A stretch of DNA of 64,000 nt, from the NCBI RefSeq assembly GCF_000972845.2, contig NC_040015.1:4228890-4292889 (forward strand), given 5' to 3'. Of this stretch, positions 10,101 to 20,760 are shown piece by piece. The position numbers and the translations under genes were made by a program. Source of the DNA: Larimichthys crocea. Lineage: Eukaryota > Chordata > Actinopteri > Sciaenidae. The notes beneath the pieces are model-generated. The model searched no databases. It was not told the origin of the DNA and saw only the letters and a list, made by a program, of their open reading frames with translations. How positions within the stretch are numbered: the first letter of the stretch is position 1; each line of letters opens with the position of its first letter.

Positions 10101-12617
10101 ATGACTAAATGTAATGTAATGTACACCATTTCCTAAATGTTTGTATACTGTTTATGACTGCTAAATACAACAAAACCAGATGATGGTCTGTTTTGTTACT
10201 TCGGAGAAGACAGGCACTTAATATTCAAAACATGTATGATTAAGTATGATTGATTTACTAGACCCTCCAAGCAAGTTTCAAGACTTCTGCCATGAATAAT
10301 AATTTGTCTGTTTTCTGAATTAATCAGTATAATTACATCTTCTCCCTCACTGAAAAATCTAAGAATGAACATGCAAATATTGTAAGTATGTTAACTGATG
10401 TATGTGAACTGATGTACATACTAGATCGTGATGATCTTTTCCTAAACTGTACCTATTTGTTAATGTTACCATGATGATGGTCACCTCGTTCTTTCCTGCA
10501 CGTCCAGAATTCATGAAATGTCTAATGTTTCTCAGCAAGTTTTATTTTGAAAGTCTACCCAGGCATTGTGTATTGTTAATTTGACTGCTGTGTAGTTTGA
10601 AGCACAGGGCCACTGACCAAACTGCCATATTTGATGAGTTGGGAGGTGTTGCAGAGATAATGTAAGTATAGGTGCATGTGTTAAAAATAAAATTAAAGTT
10701 CTCTGAAGAAAGATAAACTGTCCAACTTTCAGCAGATGGTTATGAAAATAAACTGTGTACATAGAATGCATCATTCTGCACAGTGAGCCTCACGCATCAC
10801 ACTGAAGGAACAATCAGCAAAAACCCGTTTTTGTAGAGGGAGTATTATTAGTTCTCTTGAATCAGTAGTTTCTTTGTAAACATCTGCAGCATCAGTGAAA
10901 AAAGGTGACGCCTGCGCACTTACTCTGTCGCTTCACAAAAGTTTAATACTGACAACTTTTCACCCCAACTTTCTCAGATCAGAATGTTGGTGAAGATTTA
11001 AATGGGATCGAAACAAAGTCATAATTAAATGAGTTACACACAGAAGAGAACGAAAAATGAGCCTTTAATATCTACAGATGCCACACGTCCTCTTCAGTGA
11101 CAGTATAAAGAATAAACAGCATATGCATGATGTCACCCACAGGAAACAAGTGCCATTTTGAAGCTGCAAATATGCGGCCCTGCCCACTGCCATGTGCACT
11201 GTTCTGCTTTTTCCACCTCCCAGCTAATCTAATTGGCAAAGATGTGGATCATCTGCGGTTGGAATGTTCTGTAGCCAGCGTCAAGTGGACCCTTAGGGAT
11301 GTTTTTTTGGGAACTTCCACATTGGCTTAATTTCCCAGCCCCAGAGGTTGCCCCATGGTCCTCTTCCATGCGTCCACCATGTTGAACCACAATGCTTCTA
11401 CAGTAGCCCTGAAAGGACAAACTAAACACTGGCTCTGGATAGAGACTTTCGGCCTTTTGTGGTCACAGTAGTTTCTCCTTCATGCTACAGAGGAGAGCAT
11501 TGGGCGAGGTGGCTGCAATCTACCACCGCCTAGATGGCACTAAATCCTACACACTGGACCTTTAAGTTATAGATTATGAATGTCATGCTTGAAAAACATA
11601 TGAAATTACCAGAAAGAAGGGGGCCTAAAAAGAAGATATTAAGCTGCATTATGGAAAAATGTAAGATCCAGGATCCCTAGAGACTAAAAGTCAAGCTGCT
11701 GCTTCAACTTTAACCATTTTTCCTGAAATGAGAGTTGCTCTGATTGGACTTGCTCACAGACACATTATTTACCTTTTAATTCACATGAGATGCTATTTGG
11801 AAATACATTAAACGAATTTTTTTATTAATTTTTTTATTTCCTTCGAGGTTTATCGGACCACCTTCCAGGCCGCAAATGTTTCACTTTGTTGGGTGTGTTA
11901 CCTGATCTCACAGGAGGTGTTTAAACATTTAGTGTGCAGAGTGACTTGCTTTGTAAAGAAATGCAGAATCTCTTTAGCAGATCAGCAGCTCCTATCCAAC
12001 ATTTTCACATTTTTTACCTGGAAGAGTGGGCCTGTCCTCTCCAGGACACAATTTACACCTCTGTGACCATGGGACCATTGGAGGTTACCTCTGAGGCTGA
12101 GGTAAGTGAAGATCTGTCTCACAAGGAACAAAATCATCCATCATCCCTCCATCAAAAGCCACTTGACATTCTACTGCTGTACCAAGAGAAAAAAGAGCTT
12201 AATGCGCATGGCAGACCCTCTGAAACTACAACTCGAACGCTCCTGTGATAATTCTACCTGGCTTTTGTGCACGGATTAGAAAAATGCAGATGACTGAAGG
12301 TTGGTTAATTTTAAGATTTCCCGACGGAGCAGACGATCAAACGTTTTCCCTCTCAGGCCCAGCTCATAATAACCCACTGTTGTGTGATCACAGGTAAAAA
12401 TACAAGATGCGGAACGCGGCGATTCCTGACACGATGCCCCGCAGGAGGCGGCAACATCTGCAACCGTTTACCCTGACAAAGCTGCCTCCTTTCGACCATG
12501 ATGGAGGCACCCGAGCTCCATCACCTCAGCGCACACTTACCAGAGTCCGAGGAAAGCGAAGAGCAGCCAGGGGTTCATGGCTTTGTCCTGCACGGCTGGG
12601 AGAAAAAGGCGCTTCAT
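872..12617 (-). CDS. gabrg1: GABA-A receptor gamma-1 subunit, complete nine-exon gene
   Basis: Gamma subunit of the pentameric GABA-gated chloride channel in the neuronal plasma membrane. Gamma subunits help form the benzodiazepine site at the alpha/gamma interface and target receptors to synapses. Nine exons join without a stop into 460 residues (461 with the alternative last acceptor; human gamma-1 is about 465). Seen: hydrophobic leader (about residues 14-28), sequon NKT at 45, NSS at 122, NTS at 240, Cys-loop C183-x13-C197, M1 about 268-289, M2 about 295-317 starting PARTSLG, M3 about 324-346, a cysteine-rich intracellular stretch [12 protein letters not shown] near 407-417 (a palmitoylation region in gamma-2), and M4 ending in GYLYL at the C-terminus. 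Gamma-1 rather than gamma-2 or gamma-3 is chosen from the loop and C-terminal sequence and from the neighbouring alpha-2 gene; a lineage-specific gamma copy is the main alternative. One intron uses a GC donor. Confidence 0.93.
1259..1461 (-). CDS. gabrg1: gabrg1 exon 8 (M2-M3)
   Basis: 203 nt, residues 301-368. [17 protein letters not shown] is the pore-lining M2, and M3 follows ([15 protein letters not shown]). It ends in the cytoplasmic loop at NNNTQ. Donor GTGCCG is non-ideal. The following intron is only about 105 nt. Confidence 0.93.
1800..1952 (-). CDS. gabrg1: gabrg1 exon 7 (M1)
   Basis: 153 nt, residues 250-301. [17 protein letters not shown] leads into transmembrane segment M1 and the M1-M2 linker [13 protein letters not shown]. 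The acceptor ends CAG; the donor reads GTTTCC, weaker than the other donors but correctly placed (CTAG before GTTT). Confidence 0.92.
2308..2445 (-). CDS. gabrg1: gabrg1 exon 6 (138 nt)
   Basis: Residues 204-250. [26 protein letters not shown] and VGLRNTS are typical gamma extracellular beta-strand sequences. The NTS at 240 is a possible N-glycosylation site. Acceptor TGCAG, donor GTGAAA. Confidence 0.93.
3577..3659 (-). CDS. gabrg1: gabrg1 exon 5 (83 nt, Cys-loop)
   Basis: Residues 176-203 plus one base. It was found by reading the intron for the expected Cys-loop: [19 protein letters not shown], with the two cysteines 13 residues apart, then PLEFSS. Acceptor CAG, donor GTAGGT. Size and phase match gabra2 exon 5. 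Confidence 0.93.
3946..4166 (-). CDS. gabrg1: gabrg1 exon 4 (221 nt, ligand-binding core)
   Basis: Residues 103-175. It carries [12 protein letters not shown], the sequon [19 protein letters not shown] and [10 protein letters not shown]. In gamma-2, the residues equivalent to F109 (F77) and L162 (M130) contribute to benzodiazepine binding. Donor GTAGGA is preceded by CTGAG. Confidence 0.94.
4583..4650 (-). CDS. gabrg1: gabrg1 exon 3 (68 nt)
   Basis: Residues 80-102, VRPTVIET through GPVDPINM. The exon has the same 68-nt size as exon 3 of gabra2. Acceptor CAG and donor GTGAGA are canonical. Confidence 0.93.
5964..6124 (-). CDS. gabrg1: gabrg1 exon 2 (mature N-terminus)
   Basis: 161 nt, residues 26-79. 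It begins with an acidic run (QEEEDYED), then NKTWVLSP and the family signature [14 protein letters not shown]. The acceptor is TCCACAG. The phase required by exon 3 (one base, completing Val80) puts the exon end at GGAG with the intron starting GCAAGT, a GC donor with an otherwise perfect consensus. Confidence 0.9.
9405..10130 (+). mobile_element. L2-type LINE, 3' fragment, decayed
   Basis: Broken reading frames still show L2 C-terminal blocks: [32 protein letters not shown]...SYQIRGVPL and LKTS-SS near the end. It closes with the usual teleost L2 tail, GTCAGCTAAATGACTAAATGTAATG. Several stops and shifts make it inactive. Confidence 0.8.
11140..11565 (+). repeat. Dispersed repeat family A, copy 1
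   Basis: Contains the internal module (GTAGCCAGCGTCAAGTGGAC, then ACTTCCACATTGGCTTAAT) shared with five other places in the window, and ends at 11541-11565 with TAAATCCTACACACTGGACC. The reverse complement of that end begins the copy at 18708. Probably a non-autonomous DNA element; the family name is not known to me. Confidence 0.6.
12541..12617 (-). CDS. gabrg1: gabrg1 exon 1 (start codon, signal peptide)
   Basis: 77 nt encoding residues 1-25 plus two bases of codon 26. The first ATG (12615-12617) has A at -3. An in-frame second ATG at codon 14 has a better context (GCC before ATG) and would still leave a hydrophobic leader ([12 protein letters not shown]), so the true start could be either. 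The exon ends in CTCTG before a strong GTAAGT donor. Phase 2 matches exon 2. Confidence 0.8.
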
Positions 12618-12654
12618 TCTCTGTCTGCTCCACAGCTGGAAAAACGACCTTAAC

Positions 12655-12717
12655 GCGCGCGCGCGAGTGTCTGTGTGTGTGTGTGTGTGTGTGAGCGAGA
12701 GTGTGTGTGTGTGTGTC
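12655..12717. repeat. (CG)n/(TG)n microsatellite, gabrg1 upstream
   Basis: Alternating purine-pyrimidine tract: about five CG dinucleotides, then a (TG) run, an interruption, and a second (TG) run. It starts about 40 nt upstream of the gabrg1 start codon and is probably transcribed or in the core promoter. Confidence 0.95.
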
Positions 12718-12813
12718 CACGGAAATCAGAGTCGTTCTGTCATCAGGTCGCCAATAAACGCAGCCGATGAGGTTAAATGCAGCTACGGAATGATGTGAGA
12801 GATGCGTCCATGC

Positions 12814-12818
<5 letters not shown>

Positions 12819-12912
<94 letters not shown>

Positions 12913-12924
12913 GAGAGTGTGTGT
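12819..12924. repeat. (GT)n(GA)n compound microsatellite
   Basis: About 58 nt of (GT) run directly into about 40 nt of (GA) with one interruption, about 200 nt upstream of the gabrg1 start codon. Confidence 0.97.
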
Positions 12925-12999
12925 TTGGAGAGGGAGGATGGAAGATGTGGCTGCTGCCGGAGAGCTGACTCTGCTCTAGTCCATCTGCAGTGCTGCTAA

Positions 13000-15060
13000 C
13001 AGGCTAATGTGGATCCGATACACGCTGAAACATCTGTTTGTTTTTTTTCACCTTTTGCACACTGACCCACTGACGCTACATCCACGTTTACACTCATGTT
13101 TGTGCGTCTGAGGGAAATCTGAGCTCTGTGCAGATGAAGCACGCCTCACGTTCACACCTGCCTCTGCGTAATCCAGAGCCACATCAGCAAAGGCTGAACA
13201 GCTTCAGATGGGGTTTGGACTGAGCACCTTGCTCAAGGGCACCTTAACGGAGTTCTGTGAGTTACTCAGCAGTTCATGGTGACTCCAGGGCATCAAAGTT
13301 GACATATCACACGTCTATCCACCGCCCCGACCTCCACACCGGAGCATGCTATTTCCTCCACAGAATGTCAGTACTCGATGCGTGTCATGGAGCAGAGACT
13401 TATACATTTTGGACGTAATTCCCAAAGATACTGGGCTACTTTCTTACCCAGAAAGATGACCAAGTTTTAAAGTGCAAGACTGAAGAGATTTCCCTCATGA
13501 CTAACCTACTAATGTCTAATGTATCATCTGCATACACAACATACGGCACACAACATATAGCACATAACACACACCATACAATCCAATGTGAGCTAGAATA
13601 AGAAACACATTTTCTTTTAAAGAAAAGTATTTTCTAGTTCAGTGTCGCACCCTGACATTCGCATTCTCGACCAGTGCGGCAGCATGCAGTACAACATGTA
13701 GGCCAGTGGTCAGTTGCTAATGCTTTAAGTGGTCATAAGATTAATCTCAGGGGTGGTGGGTTAATTAACAGGATAAAATAGATAAAGATGATAAAGCCTG
13801 GTTCAACAAACCCCTAAATTTTCTTAAATAGAGCCTGCAGAGTATTGTTTCGACCAGTCTTGGATGATTTGCTGTCTGTGCTGTCTGAGTGTTTTAGATT
13901 GCTATTTTTATGATATGCATGGCCCTTTGGGGCATGTTTTGTGATACTGGACTATAACATTTTGACTTGACTTAAACAAGTTTTTAAAACAAAATACATT
14001 TTTTAACAGCAGACATTTTGACATGTCATTGCATTGAAGGCTCAGGTGTAATCATGAATATGAATGATAGTTTTGCACCTTTATCTTCATGTCACAGAAC
14101 TCCTGCTCACTAGAATAAAGTGTTGGCGGTTATAATGTGCACCAGGGCTTCATTTAAGTTCACTTTATCACTTGGTTTCACTGTCAGCATAGTTTAGGAG
14201 CTGAAGAGATGAATATCTGTCACAAAGAGACAAACCGTGCATGGCTGAGTGTCCATCCTCACATGAAAGAGGAGGAAAAGAGAACCACAGGATTGTTTCA
14301 AACAAAGTGGAGTTTGGCCTAAAGGTGTATCAGTCTCACATAGGTGCTGACTTCTGTCAATCAATGCTTTGTTTAAGGAACAAACTACCCGTTAAGCTAA
14401 AGTAGCTGCTAAGTGCTGCTCACTGTAGCTGTCAGTTAGCCATGCAACTAGCAGTCCTATAAGCTAACTCTTCTCAGTGGCTGTGAAATGAACATGAAAA
14501 TGCCAAAAACTGCAGTTCCTTTAAAAACCACATGAGTCTGGCTCCAGAAGTGAGTCAGTCTCCATAAGTCCCCATGTTCAAATGTCCAACTTCACAGCAG
14601 TAATAAACATGTTTACAGCCTAGTTTTGATCTCTATACTGTAGCTGATTTCCCCGTTCATGACAACTGTACTGCCTTCCAGACTGAGGGAGGCCAGTTTG
14701 ATGACAGAGAATACAGTACTTGTACAGTAGACGATTTCCAGCAGCTCTAACTAAGACTTTAACTCAAGGCAGGTTGAATACATTCAGGTGGGGACAGGAG
14801 AAGCATAAAGTGGGAGAGAAGCAAGGAGTCAGTGCCCACCTCCAGAGGCCTGAGCAAGGGTTTTGGTGGGCTTAGCAACCAGGAACCAAGAACCCAAACC
14901 CAGCAGGAAAACCACCTCAGTGCTGTTGGACTAAGGATAGACTGTCACTCACTATTGCTTTTTTGAGGTACAGGAAGTTACCAAGATTAGCATAGCCTGC
15001 TAAGTCCTGTTGATCCTGCAACACAGATGTCTTTGACACAGACATCCCAAGTTCCAAAAA
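13000..15060. other. Intergenic, no gene seen
   Basis: At 13200-13340 there is a fragment with the phrases TTGCTCAAGGGCACCT and CCGCCCCGACCTCCACAC, which recur in fish SINE-like repeats. A minus-orientation copy of repeat family A occupies about 14480-14720. The rest is unique-looking AT-rich DNA. Confidence 0.6.
14480..14720 (-). repeat. Dispersed repeat family A, copy 2
   Basis: Minus-orientation copy: ATGCCAAAAACTGCAGTTCC, then AAACATGTTTACAGCC and TTCCCCGTTCATGACAACTG. The same phrases occur in the copies near 22265 and 44550, and reversed in those near 19200 and 30930. Confidence 0.65.
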
Positions 15061-15061
15061 G

Positions 15062-15330
15062 TCATTTCAGGGAGATGGGGGTGGCGTGATGAACTTGGCA
15101 TACCTCGACATGTCGTTTGCAATCATTAAGTCCGCCGTGGGAAATGCTGAAATCACTGTTGCACACAGTGCACCTTGCCATGGTGTCATCATTCCTCACT
15201 TTAACAAGACAAGGATATACTTTCGTATACTCTGCTGTAAAATGAGTTTTGTATTTTTTTTTTCTTACTGGAGGATTCGCCCTCTGCCATTTCGCGAGCT
15301 GCATTGATTGAAGGAGTGAACACAGAATTT
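15062..15330 (-). pseudogene. Zinc-finger (BED/hAT-transposase-like) exon fragment
   Basis: On the minus strand the translation contains THFTAEYTKVYPCLVKV, then CTVCNSDFSISHGG and a downstream H/C pair (NDCKRHVEVC). This resembles the N-terminal BED-type zinc finger of hAT transposases and their domesticated relatives. A possible start, MAEGESSSKKKKIQ, lies in another frame at about 15270-15300, so a one-base shift is needed. After HVE the DNA reads GTATGC, a plausible splice donor. No catalytic domain follows nearby. Likely a transposon or retro-copied fragment; a first exon of a transposase-derived gene is less likely. Confidence 0.45.
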
Positions 15331-15724
15331 TTAAACCTGTGGTGATAAATAATAAGTCGGAGAGAGTACATCGAAGTCCCTCCCACAACGAAAGCTTATT
15401 GGTGTATTTTGCTGACCAAACCAATCGGCGCGCTCTCTCTCGCAACCAGTCGCCCTGAACACGAGAACACGCTGAACAGAGTTTTCGCTTGAATGCATGC
15501 ACGGGTGCTTCATGTAGCTCATTGTATCTCAGTCTCACGCGCTCACCCCCCTCCCCTCCTCTCGCCTATGCCTGCGCAATGTAACTGAAAGTAATCCGAG
15601 CATGATGCGCGAGGTACTATCTTTTCTTTATGCTCGCACTCGCATTTTTTTTAATCTCTCGCGTAATCCAAAATCCGGGATGTTTTACCTAGCTCGCGGG
15701 CATCAGGGAGCCACTGTTAATATC

Positions 15725-15755
15725 AGGGAGACTCCCGGAACTTCCGGGAGACTTG
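15725..15755. repeat. GC-rich palindrome
   Basis: CTCCCGGAA (15732-15740) and TTCCGGGAG (15742-15750) are perfect 9-bp arms around one base, set in a CpG-containing stretch next to the zinc-finger fragment. Possibly a transposon sub-terminal repeat. Confidence 0.6.
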
Positions 15756-15889
15756 GGATGTCTGTTGACATGATGTCAAAACTGTTATTTTGTCACATTT
15801 GGCTGATCATTTCAGTTATTATTTTTTTGGCCTTTCCAAGCGTTATTTTGATAGCGACATCTGAAGAGTGATATGAATGTGGGGAGAGT

Positions 15890-15950
15890 GAGACAGGGAA
15901 TGACATGCGGGAAAGAGCCACAGGTCGGATTTGAACCTTCACACATGGGG
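15890..15950 (-). repeat. tRNA-like SINE head, degraded
   Basis: Short remnant with the phrase GGTCGGATTTGAACC, which reversed gives a B-box-like GGTTCAAATCC, and CACATGGGG as in the better copy at 42440-42655. Confidence 0.45.
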
Positions 15951-15959
15951 CAATAATAC

Positions 15960-17060
15960 TAATATAATAACTGTGTTTTCACAGTTCTGAATATTATTAT
16001 CATACACACTGGTCCTTTTCAATTGAAAAGTACATACTACTCTAAATTTTGATATCACCTTTTTAATCACCACCATGAAACACATTAAAATAAAACAAAT
16101 TAACTAGTGAGACCTAAATTACCTGTGGGGGAAAATATTATTGCTGTTGCTAAGCAACTGTGTTAACCAATTGTTCATTCCTAAATAGCATGAAGAAGAT
16201 GTTATGAGAGAAATCAATTTCATGAAATCCCACTTGCTTTTATCTTTTTATCAAAGCTTCCACTCTGTTGCATCAGCACATCTGTTCATAGACCTCACAG
16301 AGGAACATGTTCTGATGAACAATAAACAATAATTTGAGTGTTTGTCTCACATATGTATTGCTATATTGTATAACAATATGAACAGTGGTACAGTACAACA
16401 CATCCCTTGAAAAGACTGCAACTAGTGTAAAGTCCCTCTTTCTTTAGCTGCCCCCCCCTCAGAAGGTGGAAGGCCATTAAGTGCTGCAAAGTGCTCAATT
16501 TTATATATTCATTATGGATTATCTTTTTTTTCCAGTTTGCCTGGCTTAAGTACATGAATCTTTCAATTGGGTTCTTGAATGAATTCTTTTCTACTTCTAC
16601 CTCTTCTGTATCTTGCTGTGCTGCCAAATCATAATGCGAGTTGAGTCTTTCTCCTTCAAATAAATGAGATTTTAGTGATTTGTTCTTGTTTTATCATATA
16701 CATTTTGTTATCAGCTTATCTAACAATTTCAGTATAGACATTGAGTTCCTTACCAGCAGGCACTGAGATAGAATTAGTGGCCTTGGGAGTATATTTTTTC
16801 TCAGTCATATTCTGAGGATCTGCCATAATTGGCTTTAAATAATTGAGAATAAAAGAGAGTGGTGATACTAATGCATATAAAAGTCTGTTTGGTCCAACAG
16901 AATTTATCCTTCCTGGCCAGTTGTAGTGGTCATTTTTCCAACATTGTCCTTGCTTTAGACTTAGATTTGTGGTCTGTCAAGCTTTGTGTAAGGGCTTGTA
17001 TAGATCACTTGTGTGAATGTAAATGTTCTAATATCATCTGCAAAGACCATGTACATTTAG
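15960..17060. other. Intergenic, no gene seen
   Basis: AT-rich sequence. The longest minus frame (16361-16627) shows no domain I recognise. Confidence 0.6.
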
Positions 17061-17370
17061 TCATTTAGCTGATGCTTTTATCCAAAGGTACTTACAAAAA
17101 AGGGAAACAATCAAGGTACAGTGTGACAAGGACATGTTAATGCAGCAACAAGTACTACACAATAGAATCAAGTGACAGTTAGAGGAGGATAGATTTAACA
17201 TGTCCAGTTGTTGGTAGTGTTGGAGAGAAGATACTAGGAGGTTTTTAAACGTAGAGAGGGACCACAGCTTGTGTCATGAGTTGGCCTGACCAAGCAACCA
17301 AGGTGACATGATCAGAGAAGGTTAGTTGGTCATTGATCATGACTCTAAATTTATCATTACTCTGGTAATA
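17060..17370 (-). mobile_element. L2-type LINE, 3' fragment
   Basis: The plus strand reads ACATTTAGTCATTTAGCTGA then TGCTTTTATCCAAAGG, the reversed L2 3' tail. Further right, the minus strand encodes DQLTFSDHVTLVAWSGQ, the L2 block that also occurs at about 9425-9470. The conserved middle of the C-terminal region is missing, so this copy is internally deleted. Confidence 0.75.
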
Positions 17371-17499
17371 GCGAGTCAATTTCTTCAAAAACCATATCTT
17401 ATACTCTACATCTCCCTCAACCTTTAGTCCTTCAACAAATTGATTTTGTTTCAGCAGTTCTGCCCCAGACTTTGGCTTATGGCTGAGGAGCATGGAACT

Positions 17500-18700
17500 A
17501 CCTAGGCCTCATCACACCAACCACCATAATGTATCTTCCTATTTTGTCAATCAGTTTATTAGATGAAAAAACTGTTGTTCTATGTATTAAAATATTGACT
17601 CTTAATTTCCTTCTATGGGAAATGGAGAACGTTTGAACCCATTCTATTTTCTGAGCTAATTTTCTGCAACTGAGCATTGAAGTTTCGTTAATTGATCCAG
17701 TATCTTTTTATTTTTAATTGGGTGGTTTGAGTCCATGAACATGGTAATTAATTATATTAATTTACCAGATTATTGAAATTATAAAAGAAAATCCTTTTTG
17801 TTTATACTGTTTGCACTGAATTATGTGACTGTGTCGTTGCTGGCTTAATAGTTCACTTTGCACATGCTCCGATGTCAACAGCCAGGCTACTGCTCTTGTG
17901 AGAATTGACATATTGTGCTTCTGCCTCCTGCCTGGACTGGACCTTGCCTTTCATGGTTTTATTTTAAAGAAAGTTAGCAAAACAGCTGGTCACGGTAGTT
18001 TCTATTGAATGTTACTCCAGCAGCAATAAATCCTGCATTCATACAACAGCTGATCTGGCAGTCACACTGCTTAGCTTCTGCTTACAAAAAAGTGCAATCT
18101 CTGCCACTAAGATAAGCCACCATGGAGTCTCTGTCTGACTTTTTTTTATGTCGTTGTGTTGTGCTGACACTGCTCCTGACCTCTGATCTTACATAGAGGT
18201 GTTGGGTTGTATAGATAATTGGTACTGTAGTTAAGGAGCTAAAACTTTGCTAACACGCTGGTATTGTTCTTTAAAAAGATACAATCTTGCTTACTTACAT
18301 GCAGTGCATTTAATATTATTCCCTCTTGTTCCCATAAGATTACATTGTGAGACAACAGTGTGTGTGTTTGCTTATGGGTCCCTTGTTGCTGACTGAGGCT
18401 GCAGACAGCCCAGCGGTGAGAGAGGAAGGAGAGAGGTAAATTATTCACACATGACAAAACCATTGTGAATAGCCTTGCTATCCCCCGGGGCAATGCTGAA
18501 GCTGTAATTATATTTTAGATCTGAGTGGTGTAGTGCTGCTGGGCATACAGAGGGCAGCTAGGTGCCATTTTACTTTACACTGAGATGCTGATTGTGTTGA
18601 AGCTACATGATGTGATAAGAGCGAGCTGTTAGTGCTAATTACTACAATAACAAAAGCCAGGTAATTAATGGATATGTAATCCAGTGATGAGATATGAAAG
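17500..18700. other. Intergenic, no gene seen
   Basis: No coding signature or recognised repeat; only small frames without conserved motifs. Confidence 0.55.
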
Positions 18701-18707
18701 AATACAT

Positions 18708-19680
18708 TAAAGGTCCAGTGTGTCAGATTTAGGGGGGCTCTATTTTCAGAATATAGAAATATATATATTATATAATATTTCAGTGTATCATCACATAAAA
18801 AGAATCTTTATGTTTTGGTATCTTGGAATTAAACTTTTATATCTACAGAGAACACCAGGTAAGGGAACGTCATTGTAATTCTGAGGCACTAATTGTGATG
18901 TCACAGTGAAATAGAATATATCCAATAGCACAGGGTAAATACAGAGGTAATAATCTGGTGCGTCTTTGTAATGACTATGTTTAGTGATAATGCTGGAGTT
19001 ACCAGTATAAAAATCAGTTTCTGTGACAAACAATAATTTCACAGACAGTATAAATATGGACGTTGTATCCATGACATCACCTACAGGTTTCTGAAGAGCC
19101 ATTGTGAATCTGTTTCTGAAGTGGCAATCGTCACCACCACGAAAGTCCTGTTCTGCCGCCTCGCGGCTAGTTTAAATATGGGAGAAGAAGTGGAGTGTGG
19201 GTGTCATGAACGGGAAATTTGCTATAGAGACCAAAACTGTTTTTTGTACCAGGCTGGTAACATGTCTATTTCTGCTCTTCTCGTTCTGTAGCCAGCCTCA
19301 AATGGACATTCGAGGAACTGCAGTTTTTGGCACTTCCACTTTGGCTCCACTTTACAGACATGGAGGAAACCTGAGTCTGCCATGTTGAACTCCCATTTTC
19401 TGTAGTACCCCAGAATGGACAAACAGTGGCTCTAGCTGAGATATTTTGGATGTTTTTGCATGTTTCATGGCCACTGTAGTTCCTCAGTCAAGCCAGGTAG
19501 GAGAGAGGGTGAGGTGAGGGGGTTTCAGTCTGTAACTCCATCACTGGATGACACCAAATCGTGGTGTCATCCACGAATGCCCTGCAGTCATCCATATCTG
19601 CTTTGTGGGACCTTCTCCAATGACAATGATTCCTCGAATACAGTCCTGAAAGAATAGTTTAACAGAGAGACACCAAACAC
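18708..19680 (+). repeat. Dispersed repeat family A, copy 3 (longest)
   Basis: Starts with TAAAGGTCCAGTGTGTCAGA, the inverted form of the end of copy 1. It continues through a module at about 18870-18925 (GGCACTAATTGTGATGTCAC) that recurs at about 51485, then the shared core ACCAAAACTG, AGCCTCAAATGGACATTCG and GGCACTTCCACTTTGGCT. An 11-bp inverted repeat, GGATGACACCA / TGGTGTCATCC, lies at 19546-19572. No transposase seen, so non-autonomous. Confidence 0.6.
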
Positions 19681-20284
19681 ATAGATATTCAGAATTTTGC
19701 CTCATTAGATCAAGACATTGCAGTGTGTATTTGAAAGCATATTAAAGGAGAAACCTAAATAGGAGAACGTGGCAGAAATGTCAATGCAAAGTTAATAACT
19801 TTCAAAGTTTATTTCTATAATACTAAAGGAAACGCAGAGGAAATTTAAAGTGCTCTACATGAGGCGACAAAATTAGAACAACACTGAAAAACACATTAGA
19901 AAGGATGAGAAGAGATAAATGTTTTCAAGCTGTAGAGCTGTTGGTGTGAATGTTAAGCACTGTAACTCCAGTAGCTCTAGTCCAGACTACCACTAGTTGG
20001 TTCATTAGTCGCAAAGGACTGAAGAATTTATGCTCATCTTAATACACGGGCCAAACCTTGGCAAGTGTGTGTGTGTAAAAGTTGTGATGAGAGGAGACAG
20101 TTGAATCTCAAAAACAGCTTTGGAACACTGATGTGATCTGCAGCTCAGAAAGTTGCACTTATGCTACAGTTCATAACTAATGCTCTGTGTCATGGAGACT
20201 TTGCCCTCAAATGGATTAAAATTCACTAGTGAGATAGTAAATTAACTTATTTAATCAGAGCTTTTCTGGTCTGTTGACTCAAAA

Positions 20285-20760
20285 TCACTTCACTTCTCAC
20301 ATTCACACACTGATGGCACAGTGATAGGGAACAGTTGGTTCAGAATCTTGCTCAAGGACACTTCAACTACACTTGGGGAGCCGGTTATCAAACAAGCAGA
20401 ATATGGCAGGTCTACACATCCAAATATTAGAAATCAATTACCAGTCTTCACCAGTGCCTCACAGACACAGTTCCTGATATTCACCACAAGGAATGAAATT
20501 GGGGTTAGGAGCAAGTTGCTGTCCCAAGCGAAGGAGTTTAAGTATCTGAGGGTCTTGTTCAGAAGTGATGGGAAAATGGAGTGTGATATGGACCAATGGG
20601 TTAGTGCAGCATCTGCAGTACTGCAATACCGCAGTACCGGACTGTTGTGGGTAAGAAGGCTCAATTCTTCTGGTCCATCTATGTTCCAGTGTTCAGCTAT
20701 GGTCATGATCTTTGGGTAGGAACTGAAACCCGTCCCCGGATAAGCAGAAGACAGGATGGA
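20285..20760 (+). mobile_element. LINE reverse-transcriptase C-terminal fragment
   Basis: The frame at about 20480-20740 reads EIGVRSKLLSQAKEFKYLRV then LFRSDGKMECDMDQW, followed by ASAVLQYRS and, after shifts, a blurred WSIYVPVFSYGHDLWV. This is the thumb/C-terminal block of a common fish LINE (KYLGVLFTSEG-type). The 20285-20400 part (CTCAAGGACACTTCAACTAC) is a separate short repeat. Stops and shifts show decay. Confidence 0.6.

Larger units (their letters stand above)
6125..12540 (-). other. gabrg1: gabrg1 intron 1 (6.4 kb)
   Basis: No coding exon was seen. It holds an L2 3' fragment (about 9405-10130), a dispersed-repeat copy (about 11140-11565), a 25-nt palindrome at 6796-6820 and a 15-bp hairpin at 8914-8947. 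The other introns of this gene (1154-1258, 1462-1799, 1953-2307, 2446-3576, 3660-3945, 4167-4582, 4651-5963) show nothing I can name. Confidence 0.7.
12618..13000 (-). promoter_or_regulatory. gabrg1: gabrg1 5' UTR / promoter region with simple repeats
   Basis: Sequence immediately upstream of the start codon. It has CpG dinucleotides, an alternating CG run next to the (CA)n tract, and two long simple repeats. No TATA box was recognised, and a transcription start cannot be placed from sequence alone. Confidence 0.4.

Noticed and set aside
12577..12999. Frames rich in Cys-Val or Ser-Glu-Arg near the gabrg1 promoter
   Set aside because: Translations of (TG)n and (GA)n microsatellites, not proteins.
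15086..15307. Plus-strand frame opposite the zinc-finger fragment
   Set aside because: A shadow of the minus-strand coding sequence with no motif of its own.
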